From Phascolarctos cinereus (taxonomy: Eukaryota > Chordata > Mammalia > Diprotodontia > Phascolarctidae): a stretch of 64,000 nt of DNA. The DNA is taken from NCBI RefSeq assembly GCF_002099425.1, contig NW_018343979.1:1165501-1229500 (forward strand). The letters run 5' to 3'. The notes below the pieces were generated by a model. The model was not told where the DNA came from. It did no database searches and saw nothing but the letters and a program-made list of their open reading frames with translations. How positions within the stretch are numbered: position 1 is the first letter of the stretch; each line of letters opens with the position of its first letter. The position numbers were made by a program, and so were the translations under genes. Shown here in pieces: positions 22,739 to 33,960 of the stretch.

Positions 22739-22861
22739 CATAATGTTTTATGTTTCACAAAATACTTTCACACATATATAGCTTCATTTACTCTCTACAG
22801 TCATCCTTTGGGGACAGATAATAAAATTTGTATAATGGCTTTGGTCTTACAAAAGGCTCTA

Positions 22862-23050
22862 CTTATATGATCTTAATTTTTACAAAAACACATTAGGTAG
22901 ATAAGAGAGGAATTGTTATCCCCATTTTATATGTGGGAAATTTAAAGCTTAGTGATTGTCTGAGGTGGCAAAGTAAAGTGGCAGAGAGTCTCAAACCCAG
23001 GTTTTCTGGTTTCTAATCCAATTTTCTTTCTAATATATCACACACTTTAT
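22862..23050 (-). mobile_element. MIR-like SINE, degraded
   Basis: TATCCCCATTTTATATGTGG, GTGGCAAAGTAAAGTGGCAG and CAAACCCAGGTTTTCTGG follow the complement of MIR. Confidence 0.65.
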
Positions 23051-23877
23051 CTCCAGCATGGAACTATGGGCTCCCACCACTCTTTCAAGGAATAATCTGT
23101 ATTTCTGTAGGTTTGCCTGAAGAAGTAATCCTGTGTAACCCATGCATTATCACGTTGCAAGATTCTTGTAAGCCCTTTCCCCACTTCCATTGCTTGAGAC
23201 AAAGTGTAGAATAAGTTCTTATAAAGGCTCTCCTCATCAAAATAAGGTCATATAAGGCCTATTGCTCTCTCCAGGAAGTGTCCAAACTCTGATCTATGGA
23301 GGAACTTGAAAATTACTATAAATTATTCATGTTTTGGTTAATGTACTATAATATACTTAGCAACTGAGCCCAAGAAACAGCTCTGACTATTGCTAAAGTT
23401 TATAAACAAAATTCTAGAAAAAAAAATTGGATTACACATGCATATCATTTACAAATATTAAAGGGAAAATATAATCAGCTTTAATTCCTAATCTACATCA
23501 ATGGTAAGCTTAGCCTATGCTTGTTCTTTCCCAGTCCTTTCTCTTGCATGCAGCCTCACTTCCTCTATACGTCGCTGCTTAATAGCAGCAGATGTCCTCC
23601 CATTGCATCAGACAATCACACTGTCAGTTCATTGTCACTTGAGACTTCACATAGAACTTATGTCTCAAATTCAGAGAAGTTTGGCAACATGCCTCATAAA
23701 TATCCAGTGCAATGATTACTAAATCAGTTGATGCCTGGGTGTATCCCTGATGCTCAGTGTAGTACCCAGGAGAACTGTTTCAGTCATTTAGGGACTCAGG
23801 CTAGGAAGTATTCAGACAATATTTTTGTTGGAGTTATGTTTTTCTCTGAAAGCCAAAATGAAGAGTTCACACTTCAT
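23051..23877. other. No gene or recognised repeat
   Basis: Unique-looking. Overlapping + strand frames at 23.5-23.7 kb have no recognisable domain. Confidence 0.5.
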
Positions 23878-24070
23878 TTGGTAGCTAATGGAGAATCAAT
23901 AGCTTTGTTCATGCCACTTCTCCATTTTGGAATGGAATCCCCTCATTCAATAAGCGAAAGCTCCTCTCTTTCTTCAAAATTTATCTCAAGTGCCACCTCC
24001 TCTATTGCCTTCCTTGACCTCTAATCTCTAAAAGCTCTTCTTCTCTATCCTCTTAGCTGAGAACTTTGTA
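23878..24070 (+). mobile_element. L2 LINE fragment, ORF C-terminal region
   Basis: CCATTTTGGAATGGAATCCC, CTTCAAAATTTATCTCAAGT, GCCACCTCCTCTATTGCCTT fit the L2 segment coding for the protein end. Confidence 0.6.
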
Positions 24071-24074
24071 TTTC

Positions 24075-24602
24075 ACATGTAAAAATAAAAAATTGAGGTG
24101 ACTTGCTAGTAGCTCCCTCTTTATTCCTGTTCTTCATCTTACCTCACTTAGATGCTTTTGAAAACTATCTCCTTCTATGCTCCTATCTCACAAGAACTGA
24201 TCTTTCTCTTTGCTAAGGAAATCCACTACACATGCACAAGCTATCCGATTCCATCCAATCTTCTTCATCAGATTACTTCCTCCATAATCCCTGACCTCTC
24301 ATTAATCTTCAATCATTCCTGTCAAACCATTGTTTCCATACTGCCTGAAAACATGTTCATGTCTCCCTTACCCTCAAAAAACCCCCTCTTGATCTGTCCA
24401 ACCATGCCAGCTATCACTCTATATCTCTCCTCTCTTTTGTGACTATGTTCCTTGCAAAAGCTGTCTACAATAGGTGTCTCAATTTCCTTCCTTTCATTTT
24501 CTTCTTAACTCTAGTCTGGCTTCTGACTTCATCTTTCAGTTGAAACTGCACTCTCCTAAGTTAGTAACGATCTCTTAATTACCAAATATAATGTCATTTG
24601 AT
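24075..24602 (+). mobile_element. L2-type LINE reverse transcriptase region, left part
   Basis: Across frames it reads VYNRCLNFL, SGF, ETALS and VSNDLL, similar to the L2 stretch QSGFRPHHSTETALxKVxNDLL between reverse-transcriptase motifs. The frame is broken. The element is split by an antisense L1 and continues at 26004. Confidence 0.6.
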
Positions 24603-24618
24603 CAATGCTCAGCCTTTT

Positions 24619-25987
24619 TTTTAAATAATTTATTCATTTTTAGTTTTCATCATCCACTTCCATAAGCTTTGATTTTTAAATTTTCTCCACCTCCCTCCCC
24701 AAACTCTTCCCCAAGATGGTGTGCAATCTGATATAGGCTCTACATATACATCCCTATTAAACATATTTTCACATTATTCATGTTGTAAAGAAAAATTAGA
24801 ATGAATGTGAAGAACCACGAGAAGGAAAGAAAAAAGAGAGCAAATAGTATGCTTTCATCTGCATTCAGACTCCATAGTTCTTTTCTGGATGTGGATAGCA
24901 TTTTCCATCATGAGTCTTTTGGAGTTGTCTTAAGTACTTGCATTTCTGAGAAGAGCAAAGTCTATCAAAGTCAGGCATCACACAATGTGGCTGTTACTGT
25001 GTGCAACATTCTCCTAGTTCTGCTCTCTTCACTCAGCATTAGTTCATATAAGTCCTTCTAGGTTTTTTTCTGAAGTCTGCCTGCTCCTCATTTCTTATAG
25101 CACAATAGTATTCTATCACGTTCATATACCACAACCTGTTTAGCCATTTCCCAATTGATGAGCATCCCCTCAATTTCCAATTCTTGGCCACCAAAAAAAA
25201 GAGCTGCTATGAATATTTTTGTACATGTGGGTCCTTTTCCCATTTGTGTAATCTCTTTGGGATATAGACCTAAAAGTAGTATTGTTGTGTCAAAAGGTAT
25301 GCACAGTTTGATAGCCCTTTGGGCATAGTTCCAAATTGTTTTCCAGAATGGTTGGATCAGTTCACAACTCCAACAATGCATTATTGTTCCAATTTTCCTA
25401 CATCTTCTCCAGCATTTATAATTTTCCTGTTTTGTTATGTTAGTCAATCTGATAGATGTTATGTGGTACCTAAGAGTTGTCTTGATTTGTATTTCTTTAA
25501 TCAATAGTGCTTCTTTTTTTTTTGGTTTTTTTGGTGAGGCAATCAGGGTTAAGTGACTTGCCCAGGGTCACACAGCTAGTAAGTATCAAGTGGCTGAGGC
25601 TGGATTTGAATTCAGTTCCTCATGACTCCAAGACCAGAGCTCTATCCACTGTGCCACCTAGCTGCCCCTAATCAATAGTGATTTAGAGCATTTTTTAAAA
25701 AATGATTATAGGTAGTTTTAATTTCTTCATCTGAAAACTGCCTGTTCATATTCTTTGACCATTTATCAATTGAGGAATGACGTGTATTCTTATAAATTTG
25801 ACTCAGTTCTCTACATATTTTAGAAATGAGGCCTTTATCAGAGACATTGGTTGTAAAAGTTCTTTCCCAATTTTCTGCTTCCCTCCTAATCTTAGTTGCA
25901 TTGGCTTTGTGCGAAAACTTTTCAACTTAATGTAATCAAAATTATCCATTTTGCATTTCATAATGTTCTCTATCTCTTGTTTGGTCA
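24619..25987 (-). mobile_element. L1, 5'-truncated, inserted in L2
   Basis: Antisense L1 3' UTR and ORF2 C-terminal region, closely parallel to 56.1-57.3 kb. It starts at a T run (complement of the poly(A)) and its 5' truncation is at about 25987. Imperfect 16-bp target duplicates CAATGCTCAGCCTTTT (24603-24618) and CAATCTTCAGGCTTTT (25988-26003) flank it, 13 of 16 matching. The ORF2 part includes the CWRRCRKIGTIMHCW zinc-knuckle region (25088-25504) and is broken in several places. Confidence 0.88.
25510..25668 (-). mobile_element. Marsupial tRNA-derived SINE inside the L1
   Basis: T-rich start, GTGAGGCAATCAGGGTTAAG, GCCCAGGGTCACACAGCTAG and a head complement CACCTAGCTGCCCC. Perfect 12-bp target duplication TAATCAATAGTG at 25498-25509 and 25669-25680, taken from the host L1. 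Confidence 0.96.
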
Positions 25988-26003
25988 CAATCTTCAGGCT
26001 TTT

Positions 26004-26060
26004 TGGCCACTCTGCAGCCTTTGACACTGTCAATTACTCTCTTCGCTTGATATTCTCTTC
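26004..26060 (+). mobile_element. L2-type LINE reverse transcriptase region, right part
   Basis: TCTGCAGCCTTTGACACTGT reads SAAFDTV, the L2 reverse-transcriptase motif that should follow the 24.6 kb part. Confidence 0.65.
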
Positions 26061-26079
26061 CCTCTAGATTTTCTCTTTC

Positions 26080-26395
26080 TTAACATTTAATTTTTATTTT
26101 CCCAATTATATGTAAACAAAATTTTTAACATTTGGTTTTTTTTCTTAATTTTGAGTTCTGTTTCCTTTTCCTCCCTTCTCCTCTCCCCTTAACCCTCCTT
26201 GAGAAGGTAAGCAATTTAATATAAATTATACATATGCAGTCATGCAGAACATTTTCATATTAGCCATGGTGCAAAAGAAAATGGAGACAATTTTTTAAAA
26301 AAAGATAATTAAAGAAAGTTTAAAAAGTATTCTTCAATCTGTATTTAGATTACTTTAGTTCTTTCTCTGGAGGTGGATAACATTCTTCTGGAGGT
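26080..26395 (-). mobile_element. L1 3' UTR fragment
   Basis: CATATGCAGTCATGCAGAAC, TATTAGCCATGGTGCAAAAG, TATTCTTCAATCTGTATTTA and TTTCTCTGGAGGTGGATAAC follow the 3' UTR seen at 24.7 and 55.9 kb. Confidence 0.75.
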
Positions 26396-26399
26396 GAAT

Positions 26400-27882
26400 G
26401 AGAGTTTTAAAATATTATTATAAATGAAACAAGTGGTAGAGGAAAAATTAGAAAAGAAATGAGATCTATTAATGAGAGAATTAGAAAGATAATTAACAGC
26501 TTGGCTTACGAGGTACAAAATCTTATACAAGTAACACTCCTTGAAAATTAAAATGAATGAAATAGAAGTTGACAATTACATGAAGAAATAATAAATATTA
26601 AAACAAAGTCAACAGATTGAAAGAAATATATAAAAATGCAAAGTATCTCATCAAAAACAGTTGACCTGGGAAACAAATGAAAGAGAAATAATTTAGCAAA
26701 CACTGGGCTATTTGATAACTATGATTTCCTCCCCACTCCAAAAAAACCTTTGATATCATATTTCAAGAACTCATGAAAGGAAACTGCCCAAATATCATAG
26801 AATTAGAAGGCAAGGTGAAAATAGAAAGCATACACTAGTTACCTCCTGAAATGAGTCTCAAAATGAAAACTTCTAGCAATTTCTAGAGCTTCCAGGTCAA
26901 AGAGAAAATACTGCAACTAGCCATTAAAAAAAAAAGAATTTGAATAATGAGGAAATATATTTAGGATCACACAAGATTTAGCAGCCACCACCAAAAGGGA
27001 GAGAAAAGAAGAGAATACAATACTCCAAAAGACTAGTGATGTAGATTTCCATCCAAGAACTATTCAGAAAATCTAAGTGTGATCCTGCATGGGAAAAATA
27101 CACTTTTTATTAATTAAGGAATTTCAAGCATTCTGGGTAAAAAGACCAGAGATGAATAGAAACTTTTAAATATGAACATAATAATGAAGAAAAATATAAA
27201 AAAGGTAAATGCAGGTAAGCAATTAGAGAAAATATATTTTAAGAATAAAGCATTTGCATTCTAATAAGAAGAGGTAATAAGAAGTACCCCTTAAGGACTG
27301 GGATGTCAACAAGTGTTATAGACAGAGTAAAATAAGAAAGAAGTCCTGGGAATGATTTTTGTTATGTTTTTTATGACCTTAAAAGGACGGGGGGAAGTGA
27401 GAGGAGAGAAATGATACAGTAAGAGAAAAGAGGGAAGGATAAATAGAGGACTTGTTATTTCACATAATTGAGGGGTACAAGTAGAAGGGGGTAATGGAGT
27501 AGGCATCACTTGAACCACATTTTGAACTGGTATAGAATGAAGTGAACAGAATCAAGAGAATAATTTCTATTATAAAAAATATGCAATTTTAAAACACTCT
27601 AGAATTCTGATCAGCACAATGATCAACCATGATTCAGAAAGACTAATGATTTAGAATACTGCCCACTTCCTTTCAGAAAGGTGAAAGAATATATATGCAA
27701 AGTGTGACATATTTTTTAATATAGCCAGTGTGACAATATGTTGTACTTGACTATGCACATTTCTTTCAGGAAGTTTTGTTCTTTTTTTCCCACTGGGGAG
27801 TGAGAATTGAGTGGGAAATGACAGATAACTGCTAATTATTTTTTTTAAACCCCCCATCAAAAAAAAGAGGTAATATATCTTT
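26400..27882 (+). mobile_element. HAL1 (half-L1): ORF1 relic joined to L1 3' end
   Basis: Contains a decayed L1 ORF1: a coiled-coil-like stretch, KTVDLGNK, then FRITQDLAATT, EFQAFWVKRPEMNRNF, the C-terminal domain signature also seen at 41.1-41.3 kb. After a spacer it passes straight to the L1 3' terminal sequence (AAGTGAACAGAATCAAGAG, AACTCTGATCAGCACAATGATC-like) with no ORF2. This is the HAL1 arrangement. The frame is broken many times. Confidence 0.75.
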
Positions 27883-27982
27883 GGGAAGATTAATATTACT
27901 CTGGCAACTGAATTTATAGAATAAAAAAGAGATCTAATGCTATCACAGTATAAGACATATAATAGGCAATAATAAATGTTCA

Positions 27983-28221
27983 CCGTGGACAGCTGGGTGC
28001 CCCAGCAAATAGAGCACCAGCCCTGGAGTCAAGAGGACCTGTCAAGAGGACACTTATTAGCTGTGTGACTGTTGGCAAGTCACTCAACCCTGTCTGCCTC
28101 CATTCCTCATCTATAAAATGAGCTGGAGAAGGAAGTAGCAAATCATTCCAGTATCTTTGCCAAGAAAACCGAAAATGGGGTCACAGAGAGTTGGCTACTA
28201 CTGAAACAACCCAATGACAAA
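27983..28221 (+). mobile_element. MAR1-type CORE-SINE
   Basis: GGACAGCTGGGTGCCCCAG head, TAGCTGTGTGACTGTTGGCA core, ATAAAATGAGCTGGAGAAGG and TTTGCCAAGAAAACCG tail. Confidence 0.88.
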
Positions 28222-28429
28222 ATATTCACTGAATGAATATTTTTTTAAAAAGAAAGTTAAACAATGAAGAGTAAAATGATTGTTTCGCACCAAAGAGTAC
28301 TCAATTGAAATTAGATGAGATTAGATAACATATAATTGTAGTTTTCTTGGTCAATATTATTGTAACTTCCTCAAGAAGCATTCAGTAGCACACGATTATA
28401 ACACAGAAGGAAGATAGTGGGGGTAAGAT

Positions 28430-29010
28430 GGGGTAGGGAATAAGTAGCAAAAGAACAAAGGATTTTAGGGAAAAGGACAGTGTAAAGTTGGACTGGTTAA
28501 TTGTAGAGTCAAGACTGAGAAAGGAAAAAAAGATGAGGCCAAGGCAGGGGCAATGACAGGACTGATAAAGTAATGAGGAATAGAGTGCCTAGGACTCTTG
28601 ATGAAGACAAAAAAATAAATTTAGGGGAACTGAGATAGATGGAAATATGAGAGGGAATACATAGTCTCAGGGAGAAATTTCAAAATTCTAGATTGTAGAG
28701 TATGAACAGGTATGAGAGATGGTGAGATCAAGAAAATCTATATGTGATCCCTATGTGTGGCTGAGATAAAATGAAGGTACAGATCATAGGAATTATGGCC
28801 GTTTATAAACTTGGAGGCCAGAATGTTTGAGAGAACAGTTAAAAGTATTGGGATAAAAATAAAGACTGTGTATTTAATTTCTTGAGAAAGGAAGGAGAAT
28901 GACCTGGATCTGGTGGATAGAGTTTTGTAAATGGATGAAATGAATATCAGAGGAGGAGAATTACTTAATGATAACAGTAAAGGATGAAGATGCTGAAAGT
29001 ACAAGTGATG
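28430..29010 (-). mobile_element. L2 LINE endonuclease region
   Basis: On the minus strand one frame reads NILASKFINGHNSYDLYLHF then ISATH, matching the L2 endonuclease stretch NILASQFLDLLxSNDLYLHPTSATH. Broken frame; far diverged. Confidence 0.6.
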
Positions 29011-29224
29011 AGCAAGAACTATATCTGTTTATTTTTTTGTTCCATAATGGTAAGAATGTAAGAGAGAACTAATACAGAGGTCATTTCTAAAAGAGTAGAA
29101 TAGGGACTCCAAAGGGCACAAGGGAGGGGAGGGCAGATTTGGATAGGAACTCTTAAAAGGTAGTACTGTATTTTTTTCCCTTCAACATGAATATATGCAA
29201 TATTGGGAGTAGTCATAGGGGTAT

Positions 29225-29560
29225 AGATTTAGCATTGAAAGAGATCTCTGAGGTTATGTAGTTCAACCACTTGTAAGTGGTTATCCCAACTCTTCTTCAA
29301 GATACCTCTTCCACCCCTTGCCTCCACCCCCATCCCATGGGCTGAGGTATTTATTGCCTTTACTCCCAGATGCAGCCCATTCCTTTTTTTTTTTTGACAT
29401 TTCTGAGAATTAGGAAGTTTTCCTTTATATCTATGTGGAAATTGGCCATCCTGTAATATTTACCCTTTGCTTCTAGCTCTGTCTTCTGAGGACAAGTAAA
29501 ACAAGCATAATTTCTCTTCTGTGTATATATTAATTCTGTGTTCAATAAAGATATCACAGA
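29225..29560 (-). mobile_element. CR1/L3 LINE 3' end
   Basis: GAGATCTCTGAGGTTATGTA, CAGATGCAGCCCATTCC, TTCTGAGAATTAGGAAGTT, CTTCTAGCTCTGTCTTCTGA follow the antisense CR1/L3 order. Confidence 0.75.
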
Positions 29561-29665
29561 TAACTCAAATATTTAAATGAGTCTGTGATCTCATCAATTT
29601 GGGAATGTCCTCCAATGACATCAATCACAATCCATCTGCATCTACCCATTCCACATTGTCAAGGA
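29561..29665 (+). repeat. Unclassified ~430-bp repeat, copy C (start only)
   Basis: ACTCAAATATTTAAATGAG then TCTGTGATCTCATCAATTTG and CTCCAATGACATCAATCACA match the start of the copies at 35.2 and 61.7 kb. Confidence 0.6.
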
Positions 29666-30547
29666 GAAATCTATGCAGGTACACAATTTATGAGGACATA
29701 AACTATCAAAACATATTATAGATAATATACATGATCTCTAAATTTAAAATACCAGTGTGGGCTTCTTAAATGTTATGGAAAAAAAAAAACTAAACATCCC
29801 TACCCTTTTACCAACGTTAAGCTTGAAATTCTCAGTCTGTAGCTTCTAAGACTTTGTCATTACGATCCTCTCTAATAAATGAATGGTATTCTACATATCT
29901 TCTCACCACAGTAAACTCTTATACCTAGTTGAACCCTCCCTACTTCTCTAAAAAAGGCTGCTTTGTGACAAGGAGAAAGGGATGGTATCCATTTCCTACA
30001 AACATCTCTCCATACTCCCTATGGAGACTTGTCCTCAGTAATACTCACTGTTTGGATGACTCTGTGTCCTTTATTTGATGAGGACATTCTAACACTTTCT
30101 ATTACATACTCTTCTTTTTTCCCCAGGGCTACAGAATCTTGACACCTTATCTAAATTCATTTCTCTATAGCTAAGAGAAATTGCTGCTAACACCAAATTG
30201 CCACTTAAATACTATATTTTTAATCTCTATTTTTGCAGGTGAGGTGAATGTTTGGGATACATAAGTCAGGTAATTCTTTTCTGACCCTTATCAAGTAAAC
30301 CAAGCCAATTCCATGATCCTAGGATATCAGATTTAGTCTCCAAGTGATGGTCACTATTTCACCTTCAACTCCTCCCTTAATGGTAAAAAGTATGTTACCT
30401 TTGAGAGTGATGAACAAATGCCAAAATGCTTTCAAAATATAACCCTTAGTCTGATGATGGATGAAAATAAATGGGTATTCTGGGTTCCATATATGTCCTA
30501 AAAAAAATATCATTATTACTGAGTGGTTCTTCAGTGAGGTCAAAGTT
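29666..30547. other. No gene or recognised repeat
   Basis: Unique-looking; nothing recognised. Confidence 0.5.
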
Positions 30548-30628
30548 GACCTTCATCCCAGAGTCTAGCACAGAGTCTAGCTCTTAGTAAGTACCTCATA
30601 AAAGTTGTTTGATTTTGTTTGACTTGAT
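30548..30628 (+). mobile_element. L2 LINE 3' end, short
   Basis: CAGAGTCTAGCTCTTAGTAA and GTACCTCATAAAAGTTG resemble the L2 terminus. Weak. Confidence 0.45.
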
Positions 30629-31287
30629 GTGTTTGCTTCAAAAGGAGCTCTAATCTAAGACCTTCATGGAAGAAGGACTGAAAGATTGCTTTTTTTCCCC
30701 TTCAAACTATGAAAAAGAAATATATTAAAGTGTGAAAGCACTACCGTGTTTCTCCATGAGTCTCATAGAGAAATTGATAGGTAATATATTTTACAGTTTT
30801 CAGAAACCCTGAGGGTATAAGAAACCAAATGTAACTAGGGATTTTATTCTTGGAGGCAATATAAATTTCCTTCAGGATTTCATTAGAATTAAGGGTGGAG
30901 GGTGAAATGCATTAAAAGAAGGCTTTATGAATTCAAAAGCATTCAAAGACATTTGGAGTTCAGTGTCAGCACCTCCATTTCTCATTTGCTTTTTATTTTT
31001 CTCCTCAAGTTGAATGACTAATTAGGTTAGTTGAAGCAATGTTAGGCAGCTGCTCCACTTGATTGAATGGGTCCTTCCAAACACACAGAGGTCTGTTCTA
31101 TGTCTATCAGATAATCCTAATCCAGGGGTCTTAAAATGCACTAAATTTGTGCAAGGCCAATGCTGCTTTTTGCCAATGGATTGAAAAGAACTAAATTTTT
31201 TTTTAAATGAGACAAGTTTTGTCTATCAGAAAACATTCCAATATCTTGCCATGTTCATTAGTCAATCCCACCAATTCAATTCAGCAA
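30629..31287. other. Repeat-poor stretch, no gene
   Basis: Nothing repeated recognised. 30985-31075 carries ACTAATTAGG (homeodomain-like) and CAGCTGC (E-box-like) close together. Confidence 0.5.
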
Positions 31288-31396
31288 TTCAACATGTCAA
31301 ATATTTATTAGATGACATCTGTGCTAGGTGCCAGAGGTACAAAAACAAAAACATAACAACACCCTCCTATGCCTTATGAGGTGCTTGCATTTCAGA
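31288..31396 (-). mobile_element. L2 LINE 3' end
   Basis: AAATATTTATTAGATGACAT, GTGCTAGGTGCCAGAGGTAC; complement of the L2 terminus. Confidence 0.65.
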
Positions 31397-31424
31397 AGAG
31401 AGATAAAAAATAATATCATAGATC

Positions 31425-31592
31425 TAGCACTGGAAGGCACCCAATCCAATCACCTCATTGTCAGGATTATGTAAGTGAGGCTCTGCAATAGAATTGATTT
31501 GCCCAGTGTTACATGGGTAGTAAGTATCATAGGTAGCATCTGAACCCAGGTCTTCTGACTCCAAAACCAGAGTTCTTTCTATTGTCTACATT
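31425..31592 (-). mobile_element. MIR-like CORE-SINE
   Basis: GATCTAGCACTGGAAGGCAC, TTGCCCAGTGTTACATGGGT, GAACCCAGGTCTTCTGACTC in complement order. Confidence 0.75.
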
Positions 31593-31634
31593 GTGTTCAA
31601 AAAAAAAAAGTAAATACAATGTTCATGCAAAGTA

Positions 31635-32085
31635 ATGCAAAGTAATTTCAAGATGTACAGAGTACTGGAGATGAGGAGAATGGGCAGGGATTCAGGAAAG
31701 ACTTCAAAAATATTCCAGATATGGGAAACCACTTGTACAAAATTGAGGAGTCAAGAGATGCAATGGGATGTTCAGGGAAGAGTGAGTAAGCCAATTTCAC
31801 TAGAATGGAGGATGTATATTAAAGAGTAATATGAAATAAGACAGGAAAAGTAGATGGCAGCCAAACTGTGGAGGACTTTAAATGCCAGACTAAGGATATA
31901 TTTTTTTTTAATTTTATCTGAGCAGCAATAGCAGCCACTGGAGTGTCCTCTGTGGAGGACGGATTGGAAAGGGAACAGGGTAGAGGCAGGAATAAAAATT
32001 AGAAAGTTCTTGAAATAATTCAGGAAAGACATGATAAGGCCTGGATTAAGGTAAATGCTATGTGTATGATAAGAAGGGGATAAAA
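31635..32085 (-). mobile_element. L2 LINE internal fragment
   Basis: GTGGAGGACTTTAAATGCCA, GCAGCCACTGGAGTG and GTGTGGAGGA-like blocks are the complement of the L2 LCLAFKAL/LNKLQWL coding region. Confidence 0.65.
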
Positions 32086-32536
32086 TATGGAACATATCAT
32101 GTGATGCTTGGAGGTGACAGTTGCTTATTCTGAGTGGTGCCTAGAACTATTTGCAGATTTGGGGAATAAGTTCATTTCCATTTTCTATGTAATTTTTACC
32201 TGTAGAAAAAAAATTTTGAAGGCACAATTTGATAAATGTTAGGCAAATACTATTTAATGCAAGAAAACAAAATTTTACATAAATTTCAAATGAAAATGCT
32301 CATGCTAGAGTTCAACACGAGATCCTGTTTTTGTTTTTTTTTCTTATTTTGTGTTCTTATTCCTTGTTAATATACTGAAAATACTGAAAGCCAGTATTTG
32401 TTCACAAAAATGATTGAATACTTTCATATTTGATTTTCCTCTTTTCCATTTTCAAGGAAAGATGGCTGCACAGAATTTTGTTTTATCCTTTTCCTTTATG
32501 TTTGGATACAGTTCTTTTTTTTTTCCCTTAGTCTGT
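32086..32536. other. No gene or recognised repeat
   Basis: AT-rich, with T runs near 32330 and 32520. Confidence 0.5.
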
Positions 32537-32795
32537 GGCTTTGTTGTTGTTGTTCAGTCATTTTTCAGCCATGTAACACTTTTGTAACGCCATATGAGGT
32601 TTTCTTGGCAAAGATACTGGAGCAGTTTGCCACTTCCTTCACCAGCTCATTTTGCAGAGGAGGTAACTGAGGCAAATATGATTAAGTGATTTGCCCAAGG
32701 TCACACAGCTAGTAAGTGTCTGAGCCTAGATTTGAACTCAGGTCTTCCTGGATCGTGGCCCGGCATTCCATCCACTGCACCACCTAGCTGCACCA
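32537..32795 (-). mobile_element. MAR1-type CORE-SINE, full length
   Basis: TTGTTGTTGTTGTTCAGTCA tail complement, TTGCCCAAGGTCACACAGCT core, CACCACCTAGCTGCACC head complement. Confidence 0.9.
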
Positions 32796-33084
32796 AGTCT
32801 GTGGCTATACAATGCCAACAAAAGCATTTCAAAGGTGAAAAATTAAGTTAATCAGCTGTTGATTTTGTCTGCACTTTTCCAAACCACTAGTTTAACTATT
32901 TAGCTGAATCAACATTCCCTGAATTTACCCTGGGCACAAATGGCCCTTGAAAAAAAAAAAGAGTCAATTTAGTGATAAAGACAGTCATTTCATATTGTTT
33001 AGGTGAAAAGAAATTGACCATTTTTTCCACTTTGCAAAACATTGGCATAATTTAAATTTATGGTACTTTGCTAATTGGATTGTA

Positions 33085-33345
33085 AGTGATGCAATGGATA
33101 GAATTCTGGACCTGAAGTTAAGAAGACTTGAATTTAAATTCAGCCTTAGATACTTACTAGCTATATGACCTTGGGCAAGTCACTTAACCTCTGTTTGCCA
33201 CAGTTTTCTTATCTATACTGGCAAGGATAATAACAGCACCTACCTCCCAGGGCTTCTATAAGCATAAAATGAAATAAAATTTTGTAAAGCACTTTGTAAA
33301 TCATAAAGCACTATATAAATTCTAATTATCATCATCATCATTATT
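33085..33345 (+). mobile_element. MIR/THER-type CORE-SINE, nearly full length
   Basis: TGGACCTGAAGTTAAGAAGA, ATGACCTTGGGCAAGTCACT, TAATAACAGCACCTACCTCC and AAAGCACTATATAAATTC. Confidence 0.88.
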
Positions 33346-33367
33346 ATATCATGCTGCATGACTCTTT

Positions 33368-33510
33368 CTTATAGAATATTAAATTGTAGAGAAATACTTA
33401 AATACCTTTTATAGATAAGAAAATTAAGAATTATTTGTTCAGGATTACTCAGCACGTTTGTGAAACATATTAGATATAACCTACGGCTGAGATCCCAAGA
33501 TCTAGATTTA
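33368..33510 (-). mobile_element. MIR-like SINE, very degraded
   Basis: TTTTATAGATAAGAAAATTA and GGATTACTCAGCACG keep the MIR complement pattern weakly. Confidence 0.4.
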
Positions 33511-33711
33511 CACAATCCAGATTTAATATGGGGTGGGCAGTATCCTTAAGAATAACTATTTCTTTGGCTCGTGTTGCCTCCATCCAAAGTTTTTTTGGGG
33601 GTAATTTTTAAATATAGCTAATGTCTTCATTTTCCCCAGAAGCAAACAAGAGCTCTCATTACAAAGAGCTCATTACAAACACTAGGCATAAGAAAACATC
33701 TACCTCAGGCA

Positions 33712-33960
33712 TTTTGTTGTTCAGTCCTTTTCAGTCATGTCTGACTCTTCCTGACTTCATTGGAGGTTTTCTTAGCAAAGATACTGGAGTGGTTTGTCAT
33801 TTCCTTCTTCAGCCATTTTACATATGAGGAAACTGAGACAAATAGGGTTAGGTGACTTGCCCAGGGTCATACAGCTAGTAAAGTCTGAGGCTGATTTTAA
33901 ATTCAGGTATTCCTGACTCCAGGTACGATACTCTATTCACTGAGACACTTAGGTGCCCAG
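33712..33960 (-). mobile_element. MAR1-type CORE-SINE, full length
   Basis: TTTTGTTGTTCAGTCCTTTT tail complement, TTGCCCAGGGTCATACAGCT core, degraded head. Confidence 0.9.
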
